Assembly: GCA_024402505.1 (NCBI GenBank)
Contig: JAKSTP010000001.1
Location: forward strand, 62,001 to 126,000
Length of the DNA: 64,000 bases
Direction of reading: 5' to 3'
Origin: Treponema sp.
Lineage (GTDB): Bacteria > Spirochaetota > Spirochaetia > Treponematales > Treponemataceae
Shown here: piece after piece, positions 42,476 to 52,424 of the stretch
How the letters are laid out: every line of letters begins with the position of its first letter
Numbering within the stretch: position 1 is the stretch's first letter
Notes under the pieces: model-generated
Told to the model about the DNA's origin: nothing
Databases searched by the model: none
Seen by the model: only the letters and a program-made list of their open reading frames with translations
Program-made: the position numbers and the translations under genes

Positions 42476-44860
42476 TTAAAAGGCATTATCTAAAACTTCT
42501 TGAATGTGGCTCACCGGAATAAAGGTGAGCCCTTTTTTTACCAGTTCAGGAATTTCTTCAAGGTCTTTTTCGTTTGCTTTTGGAATTAGAATAACCTTTA
42601 TACCGTTTCTTTTAGCAGCAACACTCTTTTCACGAAGTCCACCAATTGGAAGTACTTTTCCGGTAAGAGAAAGTTCTCCTGTCATGGCAAGGTGAGGTTT
42701 TATCTTCTTGTTTGTAAAAAGTGAAACAAAGTTTGTGGCAATGGTAATGCCCGCACTAGGTCCGTCTTTTGGAACAGCACCTTCTGGAATATGAAGATGG
42801 ATGTCATTCTGTTCGAACCATTTCTGATTCTTTACTTTCTTATCAAGAACATATTTTTTTGCCCAGTTCAATGCAATTTGACAGGATTCCTTCATTACAT
42901 CACCCATCTGTCCTGTAAGAATAAGGGATCCTTTTCCTGGGAAGAACATGCTTTCAATAAGCAGTGTGTCACCGCCCATGCTTGTCCAGGCAAGACCAAT
43001 TGTAGTTCCAGGAACATCAGCTTTTTTCTGCTGGCTTTCGTCGAAAACAGGTTTTCCAAGATATTTTTCAAGGTCAGGTACATCAACTTTGAATTTTACA
43101 TCCTTAAGTTCTTCCGGATTATCAAGGATTTCTTTAAGAATTTTACGGTGAATCTTATCAATGCATTTTTCAAAATTACGGACACCGGCTTCACGGGCAT
43201 ATTCCTTTGCAATTTCAGAAAGTGCCTTTGTGGTAAAACTTACTTTTCCTTTTGGAACACCGTTCTTTTTGGCATTTTTCGGAATAAGATATTTTTTTGC
43301 AATTTCAAGCTTTTCCTGATCAACATAGCCGCTCAAACGAATAACTTCTGCACGGTCTAAAAGAGGACCTGGAATTGTATCAGTTGAGTTTGCCGTAAGG
43401 ATAAAAACAACCTTTGAAATATCAAAAGGCAGATCAAGATATTCATCCCGGAAAGTAATGTTCTGTTCCGGATCAAGAACCTCAAGCAGAGCACTAGCAG
43501 GATCCCCCTGACGGCTTTCACCCATTTTATCAATTTCGTCAATCATGAAAACAGGATCTATGGCATGAGTAAGCTTAAGTCCCTGAATAATACGGCCAGG
43601 AAGTGCACCTACATAAGTTCTGCGGTGTCCCTTTATTTCGGCTTCATCCCGCATACCGCCTACAGAAAATCGGTAGAATTCCTTGTTCATGGCAGAAGCA
43701 ATGGAACGGCCCACGCTGGTTTTACCAACTCCAGGAGGTCCTACAAGAAGAATGATGGAACCTTTCTTTTCTTTCTGAAAATCACGGACAGCAAGAAATT
43801 CAAGGATTCGCTTTTTTACATCTTCAAGACCAAAATGATCGGCTTCAAGAATTTCTTCAGCTTCCTTAATGGATTTCGACTGACTTTCAGGTACATTCCA
43901 TGGAAGAAGAGTGATTGTGTTCAGATAGTTACGGGTCACCATATATTCCGAAGAATTTGGATCCATAAGTTTGAGTTTTTCAAGCTCCCCTTCTACAGTT
44001 TCCTTGATTTCTCCTTCAAAATGGAACTCATCAATTTTATTCTTGAACTTCTGATATTCAGTAAGATTGCCTTCCAGATCGCTTCCAAGTTCATCCTGAA
44101 TGGCCTTCATTTCGGCCCGGAGGAAATGTTCCCGCTGGTTTCTGGCTATATTTTCGTTCAACTCATTTACAACTTTTTTCTGAAGACGAACAAGTTCCAG
44201 TTCTTTTCTTACGTGGACCAAAAGCTTTTCAAGTCGAACTTCAACATCGGCAGTTTCAAGAATCTTTTCAAGTTCATCTTTTTTAAGATTAAGAACCGAT
44301 GAAACAAAGTCGGCAATTTTTCCAGGATTATCTGCCTGAAGCATATTGATACGCATGTCTTCGGTAAAAAGCGGATTGTTGTCGGCCACTTCTTTCATTT
44401 CGTTTACAAGGATGCGCATAAGAGCCTTTACCTTTCTGGAACCGGCATTTTTATCTTCAATAAACTCTACAGTGGCAGAAATTGGCTGAGCTTTGGAAAT
44501 ATATTTTTTAATTTTAAATCTTTTAATAGTAGAAACAAAAATGCTGTAACCGCCGTCAGGAAGTTTATTTTTCTTCATGATTTTGGCTACTGTACCAAAG
44601 GTATAAAGATCATCTGCATTTACAGCTTCACTGGTCTTTTTTGTGGCAACCATGGCAATATAGCTGTCACGTTCCATAGCTTTTTCTACAGTCTGAGAAT
44701 CAGGGCCTTCGCTGATAAAAATAGGTGTAAAAATACCTGGGAAAATAGGTCTTCCCTGAAGAGGCAGTACAAAAAGATTTTTAGGAAGATTTACATCTCC
44801 TACAACAAGCTGCTTCAGGTCATTTTTGAATTCTTCAAATTCTTCAAAGTCATCACTCAT
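42476..44860 (-). CDS. lon: ATP-dependent protease Lon
   Basis: LonA, 794 residues. N-terminal substrate-binding domain (LFVLPLQGRPIFPGIFTP), long helical region, AAA+ module with GPPGVGKTS and VFMIDEIDKM, then the C-terminal protease with catalytic Ser702 in PKDGPSAG and Lys745 in GLREKS, exactly 43 residues apart as expected. It degrades misfolded and regulatory proteins in the cytoplasm. No CIRCE or HAIR element is visible upstream; the TATATT -10 is 6 nt before the ATG and there is no Shine-Dalgarno sequence. The stop codons of lon and sppA abut. Confidence 0.97.
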   Translation of the reverse strand: MSDDFEEFEEFKNDLKQLVVGDVNLPKNLFVLPLQGRPIFPGIFTPIFISEGPDSQTVEKAMERDSYIAMVATKKTSEAVNADDLYTFGTVAKIMKKNKLPDGGYSIFVSTIKRFKIKKYISKAQPISATVEFIEDKNAGSRKVKALMRILVNEMKEVADNNPLFTEDMRINMLQADNPGKIADFVSSVLNLKKDELEKILETADVEVRLEKLLVHVRKELELVRLQKKVVNELNENIARNQREHFLRAEMKAIQDELGSDLEGNLTEYQKFKNKIDEFHFEGEIKETVEGELEKLKLMDPNSSEYMVTRNYLNTITLLPWNVPESQSKSIKEAEEILEADHFGLEDVKKRILEFLAVRDFQKEKKGSIILLVGPPGVGKTSVGRSIASAMNKEFYRFSVGGMRDEAEIKGHRRTYVGALPGRIIQGLKLTHAIDPVFMIDEIDKMGESRQGDPASALLEVLDPEQNITFRDEYLDLPFDISKVVFILTANSTDTIPGPLLDRAEVIRLSGYVDQEKLEIAKKYLIPKNAKKNGVPKGKVSFTTKALSEIAKEYAREAGVRNFEKCIDKIHRKILKEILDNPEELKDVKFKVDVPDLEKYLGKPVFDESQQKKADVPGTTIGLAWTSMGGDTLLIESMFFPGKGSLILTGQMGDVMKESCQIALNWAKKYVLDKKVKNQKWFEQNDIHLHIPEGAVPKDGPSAGITIATNFVSLFTNKKIKPHLAMTGELSLTGKVLPIGGLREKSVAAKRNGIKVILIPKANEKDLEEIPELVKKGLTFIPVSHIQEVLDNAF
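42508..42539 (+). terminator. sppA terminator embedded in the lon coding end
   Basis: Stem GGCTCACC (42508-42515) with GGTGAGCC (42524-42531), 8-nt loop, then C and seven T. It starts 33 nt past the sppA stop but lies within the last codons of the convergent lon gene. Confidence 0.8.
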
Positions 44861-44866
44861 ACATAA

Positions 44867-44896
44867 AATATACTAACAAAAAGTGGCTGTCGGCAA
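44867..44896 (-). promoter_or_regulatory. lon promoter (leaderless type)
   Basis: Minus-strand TTGCCG (44896-44891), 18-nt spacer, TATATT (44872-44867), then 6 nt to the ATG. Confidence 0.5.
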
Positions 44897-44917
44897 GTTT
44901 TATGAGAGGAAGAAAGA

Positions 44918-46720
44918 CTATTCTACCTTGTCCTTTAGAACTGCAAGGAAGGCGCTCTGTGGAAGTTCTACATCACCTACCATCTTCATGCGCTTTTTAC
45001 CTTCCTTCTGTTTTTCAAGAAGTTTTCGTTTACGCGTAATATCACCACCGTAACATTTAGCAAGAACGTCTTTTCGAACAGCATTTACAGTTTCACGGGC
45101 TATTACCTGGCTGCCAATGGCTCCCTGGATGGCAATTTTGAACTGCTGGCGGGAGATTTCATCCTTAAGACGTTCACAAACTTTTCGTGCGCGAACAACA
45201 GCATTGTCTTTAAATGTAAGAAGAGAAAGTGCATCTACCATTTTACCGTTAAGAAGAATATCTACCTTAACAAGCTCTGTTGGGCGGTAACCGATAATTT
45301 CGTAATCAAAAGAAGCATAACCGCGGCTATAGCTTTTAAGATGATCGTAAAAATCAAAAAGAACTTCGGCCAATGGCATTTCGTAGGTAAGTTCAACACG
45401 CTTTTCGTCCAGGTACTGCATATTTGTCTGAACGCCCCGTTTTTCGGTACAAAGTGCCATAATGGAACCAAGGTATTCAGCAGGAGTAATAATTGAAGCC
45501 CGGATGTAAGGTTCTTCGGCACTTAAGATTTTTCCTGTTGGATATTCAGAAGGATTATCGATGAACATTTCTTCACCGCCCTGAACTTTTACCTTGTAAC
45601 GAACAGAAGGAGCTGTAAAAATAACACTCTGATCAAAATCCCGTTCCAGGCGTTCCTGAATAATTTCCAGGTGCAGAAGTCCTAAGAAACCGCAGCGGAA
45701 ACCGTTTCCAAGGGCAAGCGAATTATCTTTTTCGTAAATAAGGGAAGCATCGTTGAGCTTAAGCTTTTCCATGGAAGTTTTTAATTCTTCGTAATCGTTG
45801 GAATCCATTGGATAAATAGAAGAATAAACTACAGGCTTAACTTCCTTAAATCCAGGAAGAGGCTCTTCTACCGCATTATCTACAGAAGTGATTGTATCAC
45901 CAACCTTTACATCAGAAACTGTTTTTACCCCTGAAATAATGTAACCTACATCACCGGCTTCAAGATAGTCTGTTGGTTCATAGTTGATTTTGAAAATACC
46001 ACACTGCTCTACCTTGTATTCAGCTCCACTGCTCATCATGCGAATAACAGAACCAGATTTAATGCGGCCTTCCATTACGCGCACGTGAACTACTACACCG
46101 CGGTAGGCATCGTAATGACAGTCAAAAATAAGGGCAGCTGTTTTAGCTTCAGGATCACCTGTAGGAGCCGGGAATTTTGTAACAATGGCTTCCATAAGGT
46201 CATCAACACCAAGACCTGTTTTAGCAGAAACACAAACTGCATCGTTAGCATCAAGGCCAATTTCATGATCAATCTGATGTTTTACGCTTTCAATATCGGC
46301 CGAAGCAAGGTCAATTTTGTTGATTACAGGAACAATAGTAAGATCCTGTTCCAAAGCCATGTACATATTGGAAACAGTCTGGCTTTCAACACCCTGAGTG
46401 GCATCAATAAGAAGAAGAGCTCCTTCACATGAAGCAATGGCCCGGGAAACCTCGTAAGAAAAATCTACGTGACCCGGTGTATCAACAAAATTAAGTTCGT
46501 AAGTTTTTCCGTCTTTTGCAGTGTAAGGAATGGTTACGGCCTGACTTTTAATGGTAATTCCGCGTTCACGTTCAATATCCATATTGTCAAGAATCTGATT
46601 CATCATCTTGCGGTCGTCAATGATCTTTGCCTTCTGAATAAGGCGGTCTGCAAGAGTAGATTTACCGTGGTCGATATGGGCTACAATACAAAAATTTCGT
46701 TTAAGGCTCATGTCTGTCAT
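44918..46720 (-). CDS. lepA: elongation factor 4 (back-translocase LepA)
   Basis: LepA, 600 residues, a ribosome-bound GTPase that can reverse or remodel translocation. GTPase motifs AHIDHGKST, DTPGHVDF and NKIDLA, followed by EF-G-like domains and the LepA-specific C-terminal domain with KCYGGDITRKRKLLEKQKEGKKRMK in shortened form KCYGGDITRKRKLLEK. AAGGA lies 7 nt before the first ATG. It is the last gene of a run tilS, large secreted protein, HtrA-like protease, lepA, and lon downstream has its own promoter. Confidence 0.97.
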   Translation of the reverse strand: MTDMSLKRNFCIVAHIDHGKSTLADRLIQKAKIIDDRKMMNQILDNMDIERERGITIKSQAVTIPYTAKDGKTYELNFVDTPGHVDFSYEVSRAIASCEGALLLIDATQGVESQTVSNMYMALEQDLTIVPVINKIDLASADIESVKHQIDHEIGLDANDAVCVSAKTGLGVDDLMEAIVTKFPAPTGDPEAKTAALIFDCHYDAYRGVVVHVRVMEGRIKSGSVIRMMSSGAEYKVEQCGIFKINYEPTDYLEAGDVGYIISGVKTVSDVKVGDTITSVDNAVEEPLPGFKEVKPVVYSSIYPMDSNDYEELKTSMEKLKLNDASLIYEKDNSLALGNGFRCGFLGLLHLEIIQERLERDFDQSVIFTAPSVRYKVKVQGGEEMFIDNPSEYPTGKILSAEEPYIRASIITPAEYLGSIMALCTEKRGVQTNMQYLDEKRVELTYEMPLAEVLFDFYDHLKSYSRGYASFDYEIIGYRPTELVKVDILLNGKMVDALSLLTFKDNAVVRARKVCERLKDEISRQQFKIAIQGAIGSQVIARETVNAVRKDVLAKCYGGDITRKRKLLEKQKEGKKRMKMVGDVELPQSAFLAVLKDKVE

Positions 46721-46736
46721 TTTCTATTCCTTTTCC

Positions 46737-48380
46737 CTAGAAAAACCAGGGACTGTCAAAATTTGCCGAAAGTATCATGGCTACATCAAGGAAGCCGGCT
46801 TTTTTTCGCTTTGTGTATACTGTGGCATAAATATATTTATTTTTTACATCGGCTTTTACATCGGTTACAGTGACTGTATCGTTTTCTGAAAACTTTGCTT
46901 CATCACATTCTGATCCCGGAATTACCCAGTCAATTTTATACACTTTTTTTGAATTTGTCGATGAACGGGTCATCTGCATACCAAAAAGAGGTATAAATGA
47001 ACGTTCTATAAGATCGCTTTTATATGCAAGATAAGCAGGATCTTTTGGACGTTTTTCAAGAAGAACTGGAACAGAAACAAGGCCTTTTTCCAGATCTTCT
47101 ACAGTAAGATTCAAGATTGTGCCAGGCTGATTTGTTCTGAAAATATTCTGAAGGTCTTCCATGGTATAAACAGGTTTTCCGTCACATTCTTTGATTACAT
47201 CACCCTTTTTAAGGCCGGAATAAACTGCGCTTGTTCCAGGAATTACGTAGCACACATCAACACCGCTTTTTGTTCCTGCAGAACGACGGTTCTTTCCATA
47301 GCAGCCAGTCCAGCTGTTGGCAAATTCTCCGTTGAACTGTCCGCCATTGTAAAGATATGGAAGTTCCTGAAGAAGATAATCAACAGGGATGGCAAAGTTC
47401 AATCCTTCACTTCCCAAAACAGAAGCAAAAACAACAGCCTGAACCTTAAGATTTTCGCCAATACAAGGTCCTCCTGAATTTCCAGGATTTACAGATGCAT
47501 CAAGCTGAAGAACTTTTCCCTGGGTAAACAAGGTGCGTTCTGTAGAAGAAATGACTCCCTGAGAAACTGAAGCTTCCAGTCCCAAAGGAGATCCAATTAC
47601 CGTAACTTTGTCCCCGGCAGAAAGATTTTTTGTATTGTCTAAAAGCAGAACTTTTGGAACATCAATTTCGGTTTTCAGAAGTGCCAGATCCATTACAGAA
47701 TCATAACCGATTACTTTTGCAGGATATTTTGTTTCACTGTCGGAAGCAAGTTTGATATAAAGACGAGCATAACCTTCGTATTCAGGATCCACAAGAGATT
47801 CAATTACATGATGATTTGTTATAATGTACCCCCGTTCATCAATAAAAAAACCTGAACCAAGCACGGTGTCAATTCTTCCGGTTCCATAGCTTACTTTTAT
47901 ACCTTTATCTACCCAGATGGTAACAGTAGCGTTTATGGCATCTGAAAGTGATGCTGCTATTTTTGAAGGAGCCTTGATGCCGGGAACATCAGAAAGAAGA
48001 TTCTTCTCCATTTGATTGGATGTAAAAGAAAGGCGGTTTTCTATTTTTAATGATTCAAAGGATTTTGCAATTTTTAAGCAGGAAACCCAGTCCTGTTTTT
48101 CGAAGGCTGTTTCTGCAAGGCGAACATTTTCTACGACACATTCTTCTAAAATACCTGGTTCCTGCAAAAGCCAGGCTCTGAAAAGTGCGGTAGATGGATT
48201 ACTTGAAAGGAATTCCTTGATGCGTTCAATTTCGTTTTTTACAACATCAGGTTTTTCGTAATTCAAGGCACTGGTATCACCGGCAGCCTCTTTGGGAAGA
48301 GATGTACAGGAAACTGCCAGAATACCAACAATTCCCAAAGCAAATTTTACGAGAAAGGACTGGATTTTAGAAAGATTCAT
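46737..48380 (-). CDS. HtrA-like serine protease lipoprotein with PDZ domain
   Basis: About 547 residues from ATG 48380, which gives a signal peptide ending in a lipobox (LAVSC); the open frame upstream to 48431 lies inside the neighbouring gene. Residues 25-140 are unassigned. The trypsin-like domain has GSGFFIDERGYIITNHHVI (His), MDLALLK (Asp) and NPGNSGGPC (Ser). A PDZ domain (YVIPGTSAVYSGLKKGDVI) follows, with a further C-terminal region. It probably handles periplasmic protein quality control. The start overlaps the upstream gene by 14 nt. Confidence 0.9.
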   Translation of the reverse strand: MNLSKIQSFLVKFALGIVGILAVSCTSLPKEAAGDTSALNYEKPDVVKNEIERIKEFLSSNPSTALFRAWLLQEPGILEECVVENVRLAETAFEKQDWVSCLKIAKSFESLKIENRLSFTSNQMEKNLLSDVPGIKAPSKIAASLSDAINATVTIWVDKGIKVSYGTGRIDTVLGSGFFIDERGYIITNHHVIESLVDPEYEGYARLYIKLASDSETKYPAKVIGYDSVMDLALLKTEIDVPKVLLLDNTKNLSAGDKVTVIGSPLGLEASVSQGVISSTERTLFTQGKVLQLDASVNPGNSGGPCIGENLKVQAVVFASVLGSEGLNFAIPVDYLLQELPYLYNGGQFNGEFANSWTGCYGKNRRSAGTKSGVDVCYVIPGTSAVYSGLKKGDVIKECDGKPVYTMEDLQNIFRTNQPGTILNLTVEDLEKGLVSVPVLLEKRPKDPAYLAYKSDLIERSFIPLFGMQMTRSSTNSKKVYKIDWVIPGSECDEAKFSENDTVTVTDVKADVKNKYIYATVYTKRKKAGFLDVAMILSANFDSPWFF

Positions 48381-50604
48381 CAGGATTTTCCGCTCCCAAT
48401 TCTTCAGGTTCAAGACTTGCTTCGTATTCATTAAGAACGTCTTCTACTTCTTCGTCATCCAAGGTGATTTCAGGAACACATCGGGCAAAAATATTTTCAC
48501 CGCTTCTGATTACAAAAAAGTTTCCATTTTCGCTTTCGAACATACGCAAAAGTCCCTGTTCTACCCGTTCCATTTTTCTTGTAAGAATGTCTTCCATAAT
48601 GAAAGTTGCTTTTTCTTCATCAAAATCGCGGCAAATCCAGAAGAAGTGATCTCCATCACCTTTTTTGATTTCATATTCTTCACCGTTTTCGCTAACAAGA
48701 ACAGGCACACCGTCCATTTCGGTAACTGCAAAAACATCCTGTTCAAAACCATAAATGAAAATGGACTTTTCGCACAAAGGCTCATCAGGTCGTTTTTCGT
48801 AACGTATAAAAGTTGTTTCTGCTATACCGTCAGCATCGTTATCCCAGGAAGTAGTTTTTGCACCGTACTTACCGTATTCTTCGTAGAAATCAGTGGCAGT
48901 GTCTTTATTTGAGTCAACTGAAACAGCCGAAAGATAAACAAGGTCTGAAAAATCAAACACAGGAAACGTTCTGGTAATTACATCAGCACAATCATAGGCT
49001 TCTTTTTCTTCAATGCTATACAGAGGAAGATAAGTTTCTACAGTTTCAAAATATCCGTCTCCGTCGTAATCAAGCTGTCGCTGGTAAGGAACACCGTTTT
49101 CAAAAGAACATTCAGCGTAAACAATATTATTTTCCATGAAAGAACAGCGTTCAATTTTTCCATCAAGGAGTGTGTATGTTACGCTGCCGTATTTTCGCTC
49201 CCGGTTTTCTCCATCAATAAAAGTGGCATTTTTTACAAAGGCTGCACTGTCAATGAAAGAATATGTATCTGAAAGAACAGGAATAAAGAACTGATTTTCA
49301 AAATATTCAAGTCCCTGGATTGTTTCAAAAATAATAGGTTCGTAAACTGCATCTTTTTGTGCAAAACGGAAATAAAGCACCTTGTCTACAGAATTAAGAG
49401 CGTCGTTAATCTGGGAAAGAAGACCTGTATCAATACGTGCTGATTCAACATAAGGGAACTGTGAGTAAAGCACTTCAAGACCAAGATTTTTGTTTGCCAG
49501 AGTAAGAATCTCGCCAAAATCGCAGGAAGCTGTAAGATTGAACTCACCGTCGTTATCTTCATCAAAAAGGATTTCCTGAGGACGTCCCCGGCTGTAATTC
49601 ACTTCCATTTCATACTGAAGGTCGTTGTTTATATCGGCGTAAAGTGTTCCGCTGAAGGCTGTAAGGTGGTCTTCCAATTTTGAAAGCACTTCAGGATCAT
49701 CAAGAAGATCGATGAAATAAACTAGCTGAACGTAATCAATTTTATCGTCGGCAAAATCAAAGAAATATTCAAAGGCGGTGTTCTGATCAATAATACTGTC
49801 TTCCAGAGCAAGGGCAGCCCAAAGAATGTCTTTTAAACCGGATGCATCGTATTCAAGGATTTTCCGCTGGCGTTTTTCACCTTCCATAAACCATGCAGGA
49901 TAAAGAGCGTAAACTGCATCAGAAGCGCCGTTTTTGCGAAGGTCGGCTTCCATTACATCAGCAAGATCCATTACATCTTCTGAAGGAATCACAGAGTCAG
50001 CAGTATAATCATCACCTTCCATGGCTCTTGCGAAAATACGCTTAAGCAGAAGATTGTGAGTTTCAAAATTGAAGAAAAGCGACGGGAAACGAAGGTCATT
50101 TTTGTAAACACGGCGGGCTGAACTGATTTTCTGGCGGGCCTTTGTAAAACTTTCTTCTGTTCCCATGCGATAAAAGTTTTTTACGCGGATAACTTCAGAG
50201 TCTGCAGAATAAATTACAGGTTTTGAATCAAGAAGTTCCATGGACTGTTCATAGTGTCCAAGATCCGAAAGAATGTCCGCATAAAAAATACGTGCAGATT
50301 TAAGGTTGTCGTGAATCCAGGTGTCTTTTTCAAAAGCGGTACGGCAGATTTCAGCCACTACAGAAAGATTGCTTCCCTGAGATTTAGAAAAAATAGCAGA
50401 AACATAATAAAGATCGGAAATAGTGTCGTCGTAAGCAAGACCCATGGCGGCGTTGGAACCGGCTTCATCAACACTGCCTTTTGTAAGTGCAGTTTCGGCC
50501 AGTTTAAGGTATCGTTCGGCTGTTTTGCGGTTAGCCTTCTGTGCAGACTGTGCATAAAGGAATGTAAATGAGAAAAATAAGGAAATCAACAAAAACTTTT
50601 TCAT
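48367..50604 (-). CDS. large exported protein with N-terminal TPR-like repeats
   Basis: 745 residues, not recognised as a named family. Signal peptide KKFLLISLFFSFTFLYA, likely cut before QSAQKAN. Residues 25-140 look like TPR helices (AERYLKLAETALTKGSVDEA). The rest is rich in short beta-type units of the form YDGDGYFETVETY, NEDNDGEFNLTA and WDNDADGIAETTF, that is, D.D.DG calcium-loop-like repeats. The C terminus is strongly acidic (EDVLNEYEASLEPEELG). It is coupled to tilS upstream (ATGA) and to the HtrA-like gene downstream. Possibly a periplasmic scaffold or surface-associated protein. Confidence 0.8.
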   Translation of the reverse strand: MKKFLLISLFFSFTFLYAQSAQKANRKTAERYLKLAETALTKGSVDEAGSNAAMGLAYDDTISDLYYVSAIFSKSQGSNLSVVAEICRTAFEKDTWIHDNLKSARIFYADILSDLGHYEQSMELLDSKPVIYSADSEVIRVKNFYRMGTEESFTKARQKISSARRVYKNDLRFPSLFFNFETHNLLLKRIFARAMEGDDYTADSVIPSEDVMDLADVMEADLRKNGASDAVYALYPAWFMEGEKRQRKILEYDASGLKDILWAALALEDSIIDQNTAFEYFFDFADDKIDYVQLVYFIDLLDDPEVLSKLEDHLTAFSGTLYADINNDLQYEMEVNYSRGRPQEILFDEDNDGEFNLTASCDFGEILTLANKNLGLEVLYSQFPYVESARIDTGLLSQINDALNSVDKVLYFRFAQKDAVYEPIIFETIQGLEYFENQFFIPVLSDTYSFIDSAAFVKNATFIDGENRERKYGSVTYTLLDGKIERCSFMENNIVYAECSFENGVPYQRQLDYDGDGYFETVETYLPLYSIEEKEAYDCADVITRTFPVFDFSDLVYLSAVSVDSNKDTATDFYEEYGKYGAKTTSWDNDADGIAETTFIRYEKRPDEPLCEKSIFIYGFEQDVFAVTEMDGVPVLVSENGEEYEIKKGDGDHFFWICRDFDEEKATFIMEDILTRKMERVEQGLLRMFESENGNFFVIRSGENIFARCVPEITLDDEEVEDVLNEYEASLEPEELGAENPDESF

Positions 50605-51788
50605 AATCTTTCCACCAGAAATAAGTCTTTTTTATGGCTGTCACCGGTCATGGGGCTTCTGATAATAAAAGGATAACCATGGTCCAGAGTTACAGTTCCG
50701 CTGCCAAAAGTGATTCTAGTGCAGTTTCCTTCATTTTTTACGGCTGCCTTACCAAAAGGAAAACTGTAGTCACCGTCCTCTTCTATTATAGCAAAAAATC
50801 CTGTTTCTGTCGGTTTTTTAAGGCCTTTTTCTAAAAAAATCCTGTTTTTTTCAAATTTAATTGTATAGCCATCAAAGCTTTTTTCGTAATTTTTTGAAAG
50901 ATAATAGGCTTTGGAAAGTTCAAAACACACGTCATTCAAAAAAGGACCGCTTACTCGGCCGGTATAGTCTGCTTCATTATAAAGGGAACATAGAGCTTCT
51001 TTTTTTTGTTCCAAAGAAAGATCTGAAAAAGCTTTTCCGGGAATAAAGCCTGTAAAATTTTGAGAAGATGATCCGTTTTTTTCACAGAACGATGAAAGTC
51101 CCTTTTTCCATGATGGAAATTTTTCATCCAGAAGAGGCACCAGGTTCAGTCTGATGTTATTACGAAAATATTTTTCATCAGAATTGGTTGAATCAATTCT
51201 GAAATCCTGTTTAAGGCTGCTTAAATATTCTTCAATCTGCCTTCGTGAAATGTGAAGAAGAGGTCTTATGAACGCTCCCCTTTTTTCTTTAAGGCTTAGT
51301 GATGTACTTCCCTGAAAAAGCCGCATAAGGGCTGTTTCGTAAAAATCGTTTTCGTTGTGGGCAAGACAAAAAGCAGAAATATTATTTTCAGTGATAAAAG
51401 ATTCGAAGGCCTGGTAACGGAGAAAACGGGCCGCATCTTCGGTACCACCTCCACGCAGACGAGCAGTTTCATCCACAAGACCTGTTTCCAGCTCTATAGT
51501 GCGGCAAGGAAGGTTGAGAGCATGGCAAAGTTCCTGAACAAAAAGTGCGTCGCCGTCGGTTTCTTCCTTTGGCCGGATACGATGATTTATTGTAACTACG
51601 GAGAGTGTGCAGTTTTGAGCGTAAAGTTCGTCTTCAAAAAGGCGTTTCAGAAGAAGAAGCATGCATACGCTGTCGGCTCCGCCAGAAACACCGGCTGCAA
51701 TGTGGAGGTTCTGTGTGCAGGCTGGTAGAAGAGCATAAAAAGATGATCTGAACTTTTCAAAAATTTCGAAAGACATATTTTCGGACAT
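50601..51788 (-). CDS. tilS: tRNA(Ile)-lysidine synthase
   Basis: TilS, 395 residues, converts C34 of the CAU-anticodon tRNA-Ile to lysidine so that AUA is read correctly. The N-type ATP-pyrophosphatase loop is GVSGGADSVCMLL, with INHRIRPKEETDGDALF and the LAHNENDFYETALMRLFQG motif in the catalytic domain; the C-terminal half is less conserved, as usual. It overlaps the start of the large secreted protein gene (ATGA). The ATG lies right after the rplY terminator T-run, with no good Shine-Dalgarno sequence; an in-frame ATG four codons on is possible. Confidence 0.95.
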   Translation of the reverse strand: MSENMSFEIFEKFRSSFYALLPACTQNLHIAAGVSGGADSVCMLLLLKRLFEDELYAQNCTLSVVTINHRIRPKEETDGDALFVQELCHALNLPCRTIELETGLVDETARLRGGGTEDAARFLRYQAFESFITENNISAFCLAHNENDFYETALMRLFQGSTSLSLKEKRGAFIRPLLHISRRQIEEYLSSLKQDFRIDSTNSDEKYFRNNIRLNLVPLLDEKFPSWKKGLSSFCEKNGSSSQNFTGFIPGKAFSDLSLEQKKEALCSLYNEADYTGRVSGPFLNDVCFELSKAYYLSKNYEKSFDGYTIKFEKNRIFLEKGLKKPTETGFFAIIEEDGDYSFPFGKAAVKNEGNCTRITFGSGTVTLDHGYPFIIRSPMTGDSHKKDLFLVERL

Positions 51789-51816
51789 AAAAAAAGGCCG
51801 CCCAAAAGGCAGCCTT
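51787..51816 (-). terminator. rplY terminator
   Basis: On the minus strand a 9-bp stem AAGGCTGCC/GGCGGCCTT (51816-51808 with 51802-51794, one G-U pair), 5-nt loop, then a T-run reaching the tilS ATG. Confidence 0.8.
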
Positions 51817-51817
51817 T

Positions 51818-51826
51818 ATTATATCA
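51818..51826 (-). promoter_or_regulatory. tilS extended -10 overlapping the rplY terminator
   Basis: TGATATAAT on the minus strand (51826-51818). The expected start point (about 51811) falls inside the first arm of the terminator, so a tilS transcript would lack most of that arm and escape termination. Confidence 0.45.
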
Positions 51827-51839
51827 CAAAAAACAGTGA

Positions 51840-52388
51840 TTAGCGAGCTGGAGCAACGCTTACGAGTTCGCAGTTTTCGTCAGTGATAAGAGTTACGTCT
51901 TTAAGACCAAGGTCTTTTACGTAGAAAGATTCACCGATACCGAGTTTTGAAACATCGGCTTCAATGCGAGCTGGCATGTTTTTGAGAGTAGCTTTGAGTT
52001 CTACTTCTGGGTAGTGACGAAGCATGAAACCACCTTTAAGAACACCAGCTGGAGTTCCTACAGGATGTACCTTGAGTTTTGCGTAAACCAGCTGATCTGC
52101 ATCTGGTGTGAAGAAGTCAGCGTGAAGTACTTTGTCTGTGCGGATACAGTATTCTGTATCTTTGATAAGTGCATCAGCTTTTTTTCCGTCTACATCAAGT
52201 GTGATAACTGTTGTAGCAGTAATTGAGCGCCATACTTTGTTGAATTCAACTTCGTCAACGCTTACCCAAGTAGCTTCACCCTTTGAGTTGTATACAACTG
52301 CCGGGATTCTACCTACTTCTCGAAGTTTTTTTGCGGCTTTTTTACCTGTTTCTGCACGTGCAGCAGCAGTAATAACCATTTTTTCCAT
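51840..52388 (-). CDS. rplY: 50S ribosomal protein L25 (CTC/TL5 form)
   Basis: 182 residues from ATG 52388, preceded by AAGGAG at 6 nt; the open frame to 52433 crosses a hairpin and is not needed. The N-terminal L25 domain (TAAARAETGKKAAKKLREVGRIPAVVY) binds 5S rRNA; the C-terminal beta domain (VGTPAGVLKGGFMLRHYPEVELKATLK) marks the longer CTC/TL5 type found outside enteric bacteria. It follows tRNA-Gln by 58 nt and ends in a clear terminator. Confidence 0.95.
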   Translation of the reverse strand: MEKMVITAAARAETGKKAAKKLREVGRIPAVVYNSKGEATWVSVDEVEFNKVWRSITATTVITLDVDGKKADALIKDTEYCIRTDKVLHADFFTPDADQLVYAKLKVHPVGTPAGVLKGGFMLRHYPEVELKATLKNMPARIEADVSKLGIGESFYVKDLGLKDVTLITDENCELVSVAPAR

Positions 52389-52424
52389 CTTAAGCTCCTT
52401 AAATCCGGAAAATATTAAGTATAA

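Noticed and set aside
43565-44302. 245-codon frame antisense to lon
   Set aside because: It lies wholly inside the lon coding region, Phe/Lys-rich, with no start signals; another shadow of codon bias.
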